Assembly (NCBI GenBank): GCA_017934175.1
Contig: JAGBKB010000061.1
Location: 1 to 64,000, forward strand
Length of the DNA stretch: 64,000 nt
Origin: Lachnospiraceae bacterium
GTDB lineage: Bacteria > Bacillota > Clostridia > Lachnospirales > Lachnospiraceae
Direction: 5' to 3'
Part shown: one piece after another, positions 54,268 to 61,257 of the stretch
How the letters are laid out: each line of letters starts with the position of its first letter
Position numbering within the stretch: the stretch's first letter is position 1
Made by a program: the position numbers and the translations under genes
Notes under the pieces: model-generated
Told to the model about the DNA's origin: nothing
What the model saw: the letters and a program-made list of their open reading frames with translations, nothing else
The model's database searches: none

Positions 54268-55028
54268 AACTTGTTAATGACACATATCTTGGGTATATAG
54301 TTTTGATGATTTTATGTGCCATTTGGTTTTTTGCATCTAAAAATATAAAAAGTGAATTGATTTTACCAAGTTTTGAAAAAACTGCAGTAGAATTTTTAAC
54401 TGGGTGGACAAATAAAAGAGTAATGACAAACTTTTGGATAACACTTAAAAGAGTGTTATTAGGTGTTGGTTATGCAATAGTAGTAGGAACAATAATTGGA
54501 ATTGGAATGGGTTATTCAAAAAAAGTATATAATGCATTATCGCCTATAATCAATTCAATAAGACAAATACCTATTATGACTTGGGTTCCACTTTCAATAA
54601 TATGGTTTGGACTTGGTGAGGGTCCCACAATATTTTTGATATTTATGAGTGCAGTATTTCCACTTACTATCAATGTAATTGATGGTGTGGCAAATATTGA
54701 TCAAAATCTTGTGTATGCATCAAGAAGTATGGGAGCATCATTATCAGATATTATAAGAGATATAATATTACCAGGAGCATTTCCATCATTCTTGACAGGT
54801 GTTAGACTTGCAATAGGTGGAGGTTGGCAAAGTGTAATATGAGCGGAGTTCATTGCCACGTCAAGTGGCATAGGTTTTATCATGGTAGAAGCACAAAATA
54901 GACTTAATACATCTACATTGTATGCTCTCATGATAATGGCGGCAATTATTGGTTTTGCTATTGATCAAGTTTTAAGAGTGGTAGAGAGAAGTCTTACAAG
55001 ATGGAGATATAAAGATGGAGTGTCTTAA
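54219..55028 (+). CDS. saoP: ABC transporter permease with an in-frame UGA, probable selenoprotein (Sec208; SaoP-like)
   Basis: The frame from ATG 54219 reaches TGA at 54840-54842 (codon 208) and continues for 61 codons to TAA at 55026-55028, 269 residues, the normal length of SsuC/TauC-type permeases. The part before the TGA has the permease loop E-x3-D-G-V-A region and ends G-G-W-Q-S-V-I; the part after begins A-E-F-I-A-T-S-S-G-I-G-F, exactly the conserved continuation of the EAA-family permeases, with a last helix and basic tail. Sec replaces the residue just before A-E, which is normally a small or hydrophobic one. A SECIS-like hairpin follows the TGA. Reading to 55028 overlaps saoA (start 55015), giving normal coupling; stopping at 54842 would not. 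Confidence 0.85.
54840..54870 (+). promoter_or_regulatory. UGA codon with SECIS-like hairpin in the permease gene
   Basis: TGA at 54840-54842 is followed by a perfect 6-bp stem, TGCCAC (54854-54859) and GTGGCA (54865-54870), with a five-base loop GTCAA. The loop begins 17 bases after the TGA and starts with G. In grdB the corresponding stem is also 6 bp and the loop starts after 18 bases with G. This agreement supports selenocysteine insertion. Confidence 0.75.
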
Positions 55029-55818
55029 AATTGATAATATTACAAAAGTATATAAAGGCAACAAAAAAGAACCTGACAAGATAGTATTAAAAGACATATC
55101 TTTTTCAATAAATGAAGGAGAGTTTGTATGCTTACTTGGACCATCAGGTTGTGGGAAGACTACACTCTTAACTATGATGGGTGGTTTTTTGGAACCAACA
55201 TCTGGCAAAATATTACTTGATGGTAATGAAATTAAAGGGCCTGGAAGTGAAAGAGGATATGTATTTCAAAATTATGCTTTGTTTCCTTGGATGACAGTTA
55301 AAGAAAATATAGCTTATGGATTAAAATTCAGCACTAAAACTAAAGAAGAAAAAGAAGAACGAGTTAAATATCTGATAAATATGGCACGATTAAATGGAAA
55401 TGAAAAAAAGTTTCCAATTCAGTTATCGGGAGGAATGCAACAAAGAGTTGCTGTAGCAAGAGCACTTGCAGGGTTCCCAAGAGTATTACTTCTTGATGAA
55501 CCACTTGGTGCAATAGATTTTCAGATGAGAGAATTACTTCAAAATGAACTTGATCAGATGGTTCAAGAAGCACATATAACTGCAGTTATGGTAACTCATG
55601 ATGTGTCTGAATCTGTGTTTATGAGTGATAGAGTTATAGTTCTTGGAAATAACCATGGACATATAGTTTCAGACTACAAAATAGATTTACCAAGAAGAAG
55701 AGATAGAGAAAGTGAAGAGTTTAAAAAATGTGTTACTGAACTTACATCACTTGTAAGAATTGCATTTAATGAAAATATCACAGCTGGAGAAGCATGTATT
55801 ATGAAAAGGAGAAAATAA
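55015..55818 (+). CDS. saoA: ABC transporter ATP-binding protein (SaoA-like)
   Basis: This 267-residue ATPase has Walker A G-P-S-G-C-G-K-T-T near residue 42, Q-loop F-Q-N-Y-A-L-F-P-W near residue 83, signature L-S-G-G-M-Q-Q-R near residue 138, Walker B V-L-L-L-D-E-P near residue 157 and the H-loop histidine (V-T-H-D). It is most like the SsuB/TauB group of nitrate, sulfonate and taurine importers. It powers the permease whose gene end overlaps its start by 14 bases. Confidence 0.88.
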   Translation: MECLKIDNITKVYKGNKKEPDKIVLKDISFSINEGEFVCLLGPSGCGKTTLLTMMGGFLEPTSGKILLDGNEIKGPGSERGYVFQNYALFPWMTVKENIAYGLKFSTKTKEEKEERVKYLINMARLNGNEKKFPIQLSGGMQQRVAVARALAGFPRVLLLDEPLGAIDFQMRELLQNELDQMVQEAHITAVMVTHDVSESVFMSDRVIVLGNNHGHIVSDYKIDLPRRRDRESEEFKKCVTELTSLVRIAFNENITAGEACIMKRRK

Positions 55819-55819
55819 T

Positions 55820-56083
55820 ATGAAACATCCATGTATTGAATTTATTATTGCTTGCTCATGTTGTCAAATTTATAATGAGTTTGTAAAAGAACTTGCAAAA
55901 GATTATCCAAATGTTGAAACTAAAATATATGTTGCAGGAGAGGATTTTGATTACATACCAAAATATGGTGCATTATCAAGTACAATACTTGTAATTAACG
56001 AAAAAGAAAAAATTACTGATATATCTAAAACTACAATAAGGGCAGCATTTGAAAAAGCAAATGAGAGTGCAAAAGTAGAATAG
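55820..56083 (+). CDS. saoT: Small thioredoxin-like protein with CSCC motif (SaoT-like)
   Basis: This 87-residue protein has a short thioredoxin-like fold with I-I-A-C12-S-C14-C15 near the start, so a C-x-x-C pair plus an extra cysteine, and S-S-T-I-L-V-I-N in the strand where thioredoxins have the cis-proline neighbourhood. Homologues that I recall as SaoT can have Sec at the active site; here all three positions are cysteine. It starts one base after saoA and likely reduces the cargo or partner thiols in the cytoplasm. Confidence 0.75.
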   Translation: MKHPCIEFIIACSCCQIYNEFVKELAKDYPNVETKIYVAGEDFDYIPKYGALSSTILVINEKEKITDISKTTIRAAFEKANESAKVE

Positions 56084-56094
56084 ATAGGGTTTAT

Positions 56095-57174
56095 ATGAAT
56101 GAAGTTTTAGATTTTTTGAAAAGTGTTTTTATTACTGCTTGGAGTTTTTTAAATTCGGCTTCATGCTATATAGTGATATCGTTTGTAATAGCAGGAATAA
56201 TTCATGAATTTGTAGGAATTGAGCAGATGAAAAAATTTGCTATAGGAACTACCAAAATATCTGGGATTGTAGCAACAACTGTAATTGGAATGATTATACC
56301 TATATGTAGTTGTGGAACTATCCCACTTGGTATAAGTATGTATTATAGTGGAGCATACTTGGGACCAGTACTAACCTTTATGACTTCGTCTCCGATGATA
56401 AATCCTATAGCATTAGTACTTTCATATGGCTTACTTGGAAAGGAGATAGCAACGATTTATCTTATAACAGGATTTGTAGCACCATTTTTAATTGGAATTA
56501 TAGCAAATAAATTTGCTGGACCAGAATTATATTATAAACCTGCTTATGAAAATGCAAATAAACAAATTCAATTAGAAAAAGAGAAGAAAAGTTTTTTTTC
56601 AAAAATTAAAAGTGGTTTGCATTGGTCATTTTTTGAGTTATCAGTAGTTATAAGTAAATTTACAGTTTCTGGTATGCTTATAGCAGGAATATTATTTTCA
56701 GTTGTGCCACAAACGATGATACAGAGATACCTTGGAAATCCAGGAGCAATTTCACTTCTTGGTATAACTGTAGTTGCTTGTCTTATGTATGTCTGTGCAG
56801 TTGGTCACATACCATTTATAGCAGCCATTGTAGCAAGTGGAGCAGCGCCTGGAGTTGCTATAACTTTTCTTATGGCTGGATGTGCTACAAATATTGCAGA
56901 GTTATTATCAATACGAAAACTAATAGGTAAAAGAGCAGTAATATTATATGCAACTTCAGTTATATTATTGTCAGAAATTGTAGGGTATATTACAAATTTG
57001 CTGTTACCAAATTTTAAACCAGTACTTAGGTATGATAATATTACCCACAGCATTTCATATGCAAATAAATTTATAATAGAGTTTCCAACAGCACTTAAGT
57101 ATAGTTGCAGTATATTACTAATTTTTTATTCACTAATATCTTTATATCGTTATTTAAAAAAGAAAAAATATTAG
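56095..57174 (+). CDS. saoE: Efflux permease of the ArsP/UPF0718 family (SaoE-like)
   Basis: This 359-residue protein has eight to ten membrane helices. The first half has I-I-P-I-C71-S-C73-G-T-I-P-L-G, and the second half has C-A-V-G-H-I-P-F-I-A-A-I-V and M-A-G-C-A-T-N, the paired motifs of the DUF318/UPF0718 permeases. ArsP, a member, exports trivalent organoarsenicals through a cysteine pair, so a thiol-reactive organic or metalloid cargo is plausible. It lies 11 bases after the thioredoxin-like gene, within the same operon. Confidence 0.8.
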   Translation: MNEVLDFLKSVFITAWSFLNSASCYIVISFVIAGIIHEFVGIEQMKKFAIGTTKISGIVATTVIGMIIPICSCGTIPLGISMYYSGAYLGPVLTFMTSSPMINPIALVLSYGLLGKEIATIYLITGFVAPFLIGIIANKFAGPELYYKPAYENANKQIQLEKEKKSFFSKIKSGLHWSFFELSVVISKFTVSGMLIAGILFSVVPQTMIQRYLGNPGAISLLGITVVACLMYVCAVGHIPFIAAIVASGAAPGVAITFLMAGCATNIAELLSIRKLIGKRAVILYATSVILLSEIVGYITNLLLPNFKPVLRYDNITHSISYANKFIIEFPTALKYSCSILLIFYSLISLYRYLKKKKY

Positions 57175-57220
57175 CATAGTTATAGTAAGTTTTACGAGTT
57201 ATTTAGTTTAAGAGAGTTAT

Positions 57221-57763
57221 GTGGAATTAATATATAGGAATGTTTTATCACTAAAAAAAATGATGAATAAAAAAACATTAAAAATAATTATAATATTTAT
57301 ATTAATTATTGCAGGAATTTTTGCTCTTAGTCATTTAAGAAAATATTTGAATGTAACAACAAAAAATTATTTACGTGATGTTGAAACATTTGCAAAACCT
57401 GTGAGTGAAGAGAATAACTTACTTAAAGAGTTTAAAAGATTATTTAGTGAAAGAATAGTTATACTGGCCTGTGAAGAAGATATAAATAATGATAATAGAA
57501 AAGATATAGTGGTTATTTCAAAATTAAATGACGATATATCAACTATAGCATTACTTGATATGGGTGAGGAGTTTAAAACTACTGAACCAATACCTGCTCC
57601 AAGAGAAAATCAATATATGAAATTTTTTAATATGGATAATGAAGGTGCTATTGAGATTTTAATTACTGGAGAAAAAAAAGGTCAGGTTGGTTATGCTATT
57701 TATAAATATGAAGATGGAAAACTCATAGATATATTTGGTGAAGGTATGGAAGATTGTTGTTAA
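57221..57763 (+). CDS. saoC: Membrane-anchored protein with C-terminal Cys-Cys (SaoC-like)
   Basis: This protein has one N-terminal membrane helix (about residues 22-40, counting from the GTG at 57221) and an exported domain with D-I-N-N-D-N-R-K-D-I-V-V-I and N-M-D-N-E-G-A-I-E-I-L, which resemble FG-GAP-like repeats. It ends exactly in E-D-C179-C180 at the stop codon. A terminal Cys-Cys (or Cys-Sec) is the mark of a family I recall as 'Cys-Cys-COOH (seleno)protein SaoC'. The start is uncertain; ATGs at 57260 and 57263 also fit, but ribosome binding sites are weak. It probably binds a soft metal outside the membrane. Confidence 0.7.
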   Translation: MELIYRNVLSLKKMMNKKTLKIIIIFILIIAGIFALSHLRKYLNVTTKNYLRDVETFAKPVSEENNLLKEFKRLFSERIVILACEEDINNDNRKDIVVISKLNDDISTIALLDMGEEFKTTEPIPAPRENQYMKFFNMDNEGAIEILITGEKKGQVGYAIYKYEDGKLIDIFGEGMEDCC

Positions 57764-57882
57764 TTATAAGGGTGAGTTTAAATGTTTCTTGTCTTTTGTA
57801 GAATGATTTATATGTATCTAAATAATTTTTTGAATCTCAAAAGTCTACAGAAACTTTTATGAACCCTAAAAATAAATTAAAA

Positions 57883-57921
57883 GGAGGAGTATAGTTTTAA
57901 GCTATACAAAAAAAAAAGAAA
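57883..57921 (+). promoter_or_regulatory. Ribosome binding site separated from its start codon by a hairpin (gene at 57921)
   Basis: GGAGG at 57883-57887 is 33 bases from the ATG at 57921. Between them GTATAG (57889-57894) and CTATAC (57902-57907) form a hairpin. With the hairpin folded, 14 bases remain. No nearer ribosome binding site exists. The same design, also with 14 residual bases, occurs at 61211. Confidence 0.55.
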
Positions 57922-58253
57922 TGAAAGTAGCTTATTTAATGGAATCAGAACATGCAAGAGAGATATTGGAAAATATGATTATCCCTCAACTTGAAAAAGG
58001 GACACATGTTGCAGAAGTAGTAGGAATGATGTTCTTCTTTGACAATTGTTATATGTTAGTTGAAGGGAATGATATTGCTAACCGCTTAGCAAAAATTGCA
58101 GAGAAAACAGGTATGCTTCTTATGGCATGTGATAGATGCTGTATTTTAAGAGAAATTGATAAGAAATTAGTTTCTCCAGCAGGAATAGGATGTTTCCCAA
58201 ATGTATATCAAGCACTAAGTGGTGTAGGTGTTGACCAAGTTATAACATTATAA
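57921..58253 (+). CDS. saoD: DsrE-related protein (SaoD-like)
   Basis: This 110-residue protein has a DsrE/DsrF-like fold: V-A-Y-L-M-E-S at the start, M-F-F-F-D-N-C-Y-M near residue 38 and M-A-C70-D-R-C73-C74 near the place of the active cysteine in DsrE-type sulfur carriers, then P-A-G-I-G-C-F-P-N. Such proteins pass persulfide or perselenide groups. It follows the Cys-Cys-COOH gene after 157 bases, with a hairpin-controlled ribosome binding site. Confidence 0.72.
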   Translation: MKVAYLMESEHAREILENMIIPQLEKGTHVAEVVGMMFFFDNCYMLVEGNDIANRLAKIAEKTGMLLMACDRCCILREIDKKLVSPAGIGCFPNVYQALSGVGVDQVITL

Positions 58254-58312
58254 TCGTAGATTAGAGTTTGGTAAATTATAATGTTGAGTAATAAAGGTAC
58301 ATTAATAGAGTA

Positions 58313-58558
58313 ATGAGTTATATATTAAATTGTGAAAATTCAAATATTGCAATAGAGATACTGAATGAATTGAGAGATCAAGGTATTAATGCACGTGTAG
58401 TTCCCACACCATCATCTATCATAAATGGCTGTGGGTTATCATTAGTAATTAAGAGTGAAGCAGATTTTGAAAAAACTAATAAGTATAGTGACAAATTTAT
58501 CGCTTATCAGTTTACTAAAAGTATAAATCGAAAGATAGAATATAAGAAATTAAAATAG
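58313..58558 (+). CDS. Second DUF3343-like protein (81 aa)
   Basis: The sequence Y-I-L-N-C-E-N-S-N-I-A-I-E-I-L-N-E-L-R-D-Q-G-I-N-A-R-V-V-P-T-P, then N-G-C-G-L-S-L-V-I matches the DUF3343 core (P-x-x-x-x-x-C-G-x-S/A-I). It is a paralogue of the protein at 50874. The pair supports a shared selenium or sulfur carrier chemistry in the two clusters. The ribosome binding site is weak. Confidence 0.7.
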   Translation: MSYILNCENSNIAIEILNELRDQGINARVVPTPSSIINGCGLSLVIKSEADFEKTNKYSDKFIAYQFTKSINRKIEYKKLK

Positions 58559-58668
58559 AAAACATTAAAATTATACAAAGTTTTATAAAATAAGGATCCG
58601 AAAAGATATTTTTGCATCCTTTAAAAATATTTATAAACAAAATAATTAGTTTTTTAGGAGGATTGTTC

Positions 58669-59199
58669 ATGGATTTTAAACCAAGAGTTACTGAAGTTGA
58701 TTTACACAAAGTTCAGATGGATGCTGAACAAGCATATAAGGATGGATTCTTTTGCTGCGAAGCAGTTCTTGAATCTATTATGCTTAATTTTAATTTAGAT
58801 GTTCCACACGAATTGATTCGTATGACATCTGCAATGTCTATAGGAGCAGGAAGAAGCGGTTGCATGTGTGGTGCTGTAAATGGTGGAATAGCAGCACTTG
58901 GATTGCTATTTGGCAGAGATGAGAAGAGAGGACCAAAAGACCCAGAAGTTAATAAATGTATGGGATTCTCTAAAGAACTTAGAGATTGGTTTGAGGCAAA
59001 TAATGGTAAGAAAGCAACATGCTGCCGTGTATTAACAAGAGAGTTTAATATGGCAGAAGGTGAGCACAAAAAACAATGTATATATTTTACAGGTCTTTGT
59101 GCTTGGAAAGTTGGAGAAATAGTTGCTCGTGAGTTTGGCATAAAAACAATTAATCCAAATGTAACACTGAAGACAAGGGAGGAATTATATGCTGCTTAA
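58669..59199 (+). CDS. C_GCAxxG_C_C family protein
   Basis: This 176-residue protein has F-F-C29-C30-E-A, then S-G-C-M-C-G-A-V-N-G-G near residue 63, K-C-M-G-F, A-T-C-C-R-V and L-C-A-W, the cysteine set of the C_GCAxxG_C_C family, likely redox-active or cluster-binding. Members are often encoded near iron-sulfur, molybdenum or selenium enzymes. The start at 58669 is set by TAGGAGG seven bases upstream; an upstream in-frame extension lacks support. It overlaps the transporter gene by 11 bases. Confidence 0.82.
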   Translation: MDFKPRVTEVDLHKVQMDAEQAYKDGFFCCEAVLESIMLNFNLDVPHELIRMTSAMSIGAGRSGCMCGAVNGGIAALGLLFGRDEKRGPKDPEVNKCMGFSKELRDWFEANNGKKATCCRVLTREFNMAEGEHKKQCIYFTGLCAWKVGEIVAREFGIKTINPNVTLKTREELYAA

Positions 59200-60121
59200 A
59201 AAAACACCACTTCCATTTTGTGGAGTAGCCTTAGGTCTTGCTGCACTTGGAAATCTTTTATCTACATATCCAAATGGAGCAATGATAAAAAATGTGTGTG
59301 GAGTTATCTCTGCACTTATACTTATATGGTTATTCATAAAGTTTGTTACTAATTTTAAAGCCTTTCAAGAAGAGATTAAAAATCCAATAATGGGTAGTAT
59401 TATTGGAACATATTGTATGGCACTTATGATACTTGGTGGTTATAAGTGGCCAAATGCTGAAGTCGGTAAAGTAATTTGGTTTATTGGACTTATTTTACAT
59501 GTGATTTTGATAATTTACTTTACAAAAGAATTTGTTTTAAAATTCGGCATTAAAAAAGTATTTACAAGTTGGTATATCGTATATGTAGGAATAGTAGCAA
59601 TGAATATCAACTGTGTTGATTTTGGTATGCAAGATTTAGGTAAAATAGTATTCTGGTTTGGATTTGCATCTACTATTGTACTATTAGTATTAGTTACATA
59701 TAGATATTTGATAATTAAAGATTTTATGCCACCTGCTATACCACTTTTCTGTATCTATACAGCACCTGTATCACTTTGTCTTGCAGGATACATGAATACA
59801 TTTACTCCTCCAGAACCAAGTTTAATATACTTTATGTTAGTTTTATCACTATTTATATATTTGGTTGTAATTATAAATATACCAAGATTTTTAGTTATGC
59901 CTTTTTATCCAAGTTATGCAGCATTTACATTCCCTATGGTTATAAGTGCTATTGCAGTTAAACTTACAACTGCAAAATTTTTAACAAGTAGTAATCCTGC
60001 TCTTGCAGGTACAAGTAAAATGATATTCACTGCACAAACATGGATTGCAGCCATATTAGTTGCATATACTCTCGTAAGATACATTATGTTTATTGCGATT
60101 TCAGAAGAAGCAAATAAGTAG
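59189..60121 (+). CDS. TDT (TehA/SLAC1)-family transporter
   Basis: This 310-residue protein has about ten membrane helices. Its start, T-P-L-P-F-C-G-V-A-L-G-L-A-A-L-G-N-L-L, is the signature of TDT transporters, a family that includes the tellurite-resistance protein TehA, sulfite exporter Ssu1 and SLAC1 anion channels. An anion such as sulfite or selenite is a reasonable cargo. It is coupled to the C_GCAxxG_C_C gene and followed 8 bases later by a ferredoxin. Confidence 0.82.
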   Translation: MLLKKTPLPFCGVALGLAALGNLLSTYPNGAMIKNVCGVISALILIWLFIKFVTNFKAFQEEIKNPIMGSIIGTYCMALMILGGYKWPNAEVGKVIWFIGLILHVILIIYFTKEFVLKFGIKKVFTSWYIVYVGIVAMNINCVDFGMQDLGKIVFWFGFASTIVLLVLVTYRYLIIKDFMPPAIPLFCIYTAPVSLCLAGYMNTFTPPEPSLIYFMLVLSLFIYLVVIINIPRFLVMPFYPSYAAFTFPMVISAIAVKLTTAKFLTSSNPALAGTSKMIFTAQTWIAAILVAYTLVRYIMFIAISEEANK

Positions 60122-60129
60122 GAGGAATT

Positions 60130-60324
60130 ATGAAACCAGTAATAGATAGAACTTTTTGTATTGGTTGTGGTCGTTGTGTAAATGTATGCCCTGAAGTATT
60201 TAGATGGGAACCAGTAATTCTTGCTAAGGCTGAAGTGTATGCTGATGTGACAGATGCAGTGAAGACTAAAGTAGAAAATGCAGCAAAAGTTTGTCAGACA
60301 CAGGCTATAACAATAGAGCAGTAG
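60130..60324 (+). CDS. Small single-cluster [4Fe-4S] ferredoxin
   Basis: This 64-residue protein has C-I-G-C-G-R-C-V-N-V-C-P near residue 10 and a later A-K-V-C-Q-T-Q-A-I, giving ligands for one cubane cluster; the fourth-ligand partner pattern is that of short monocluster ferredoxins. It may pass electrons to the C_GCAxxG_C_C protein or to the double-cubane system. GGAGG precedes the ATG. Confidence 0.88.
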   Translation: MKPVIDRTFCIGCGRCVNVCPEVFRWEPVILAKAEVYADVTDAVKTKVENAAKVCQTQAITIEQ

Positions 60325-60328
60325 AATT

Positions 60329-60384
60329 AGGATTATATGGTGTCAGAGCCATATAGTCCTTTGAAAGGAGACTATATACATCTT
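60329..60384 (+). promoter_or_regulatory. Structured element and ribosome binding site before the second ABC cassette
   Basis: A 12-bp hairpin (60329-60340 with 60349-60360, one G-U pair, loop of eight) directly precedes AAAGGAG (60364-60370). Its 3' strand (AGTCCTTT) could alternatively pair with that ribosome binding site (AAAGG-AGACT), so two exclusive folds are possible. The start used downstream is TTG at 60384, 13 bases after AAAGGAG. Confidence 0.45.
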
Positions 60385-61172
60385 TGAACGATTTTATATT
60401 AAAAAACATTTCATTTTCATATCCTAATTCAGATAAGTTAGTGATTGACAATATAAGTACAAATATAAGTAATGGTGAATTTGTGTGTGTCCTTGGAAAA
60501 TCTGGATGTGGGAAAAGCACCTTACTTAAACTTTTTGCAGGACTCAATATTCCAAGTAAAGGTGAGTTGTTATTTGAAGATAATATAATAAAATCAGCAA
60601 GTCTTGATAGGGGAGTAGTATTCCAAGACTATGGGTTATTCCCTTGGATGACTGCTGGTGAAAATATTATGCTCGCTTTAAAGCAAAGATATAGAAATAG
60701 AAATGTGAATGAACTAAAAGAAATTGCTATTGATTCACTTAAGCAAGTAGGACTTGATGATAAAGTCTATAATACTTTACCAAAATATTTATCTGGTGGT
60801 ATGCAACAAAGAGTTGCGATTGCACAGGTTTTAAGTGTAAATCCAAAAGTATTTCTTATGGATGAGCCATTTGGTGCTCTTGATGCAGTTACAAGGGCAA
60901 AACTTCAAGATTTGATTTTAGAACTTTGGAATAAAAATGAAGTTAAAAAGACAGTAATATTTATAACTCATGATGTAGATGAAGCAATATATCTTGCAAA
61001 TAGAATAATAGTGCTCGGACAATCACCAAGTAAAATAATATATGATAAAAAAATTAGCCTAAATGAAAAAACAAGCAGAGAAAACTTGTATACTGATGAA
61101 AAAATGATGCTGCTTAGGAATGAATTAATACAAATTATCAATAAAGATATAAGTGAAAAGACATTGATGTAA
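60384..61172 (+). CDS. ABC transporter ATP-binding protein, second cassette
   Basis: This 262-residue ATPase has G-K-S-G-C-G-K-S-T near residue 39, F-Q-D-Y-G-L-F-P-W near residue 80, L-S-G-G-M-Q-Q-R near residue 137, V-F-L-M-D-E-P near residue 156 and I-T-H-D-V-D-E-A. It belongs to the SsuB/TauB group like the ATPase at 55015 but is clearly a separate paralogue. TTG at 60384 is chosen as start from the ribosome binding site. It is followed by its own binding protein and permease, making a complete importer. Confidence 0.86.
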   Translation: MNDFILKNISFSYPNSDKLVIDNISTNISNGEFVCVLGKSGCGKSTLLKLFAGLNIPSKGELLFEDNIIKSASLDRGVVFQDYGLFPWMTAGENIMLALKQRYRNRNVNELKEIAIDSLKQVGLDDKVYNTLPKYLSGGMQQRVAIAQVLSVNPKVFLMDEPFGALDAVTRAKLQDLILELWNKNEVKKTVIFITHDVDEAIYLANRIIVLGQSPSKIIYDKKISLNEKTSRENLYTDEKMMLLRNELIQIINKDISEKTLM

Positions 61173-61210
61173 GATTATAAGCATAAAATGCATATAATAA
61201 TAAAAATAAA

Positions 61211-61257
61211 GGAGGAATATAATCAACAATACATAAGTTGATTATGCTAAAAAGATA
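61211..61257 (+). promoter_or_regulatory. Ribosome binding site separated from its start codon by a hairpin (gene at 61257)
   Basis: GGAGG at 61211-61215 is 41 bases from the ATG at 61257. A perfect 9-bp hairpin (61219-61227 with 61237-61245, nine-base loop) lies between them. Folding leaves 14 bases, as for the gene at 57921. Confidence 0.55.

Noticed and set aside
54219..54842. Permease truncated at the TGA as a broken gene
   Set aside because: The conserved family sequence continues in the same frame without further damage to a normal end that overlaps the next gene, and a SECIS-like hairpin follows. A broken gene would be expected to show more decay.
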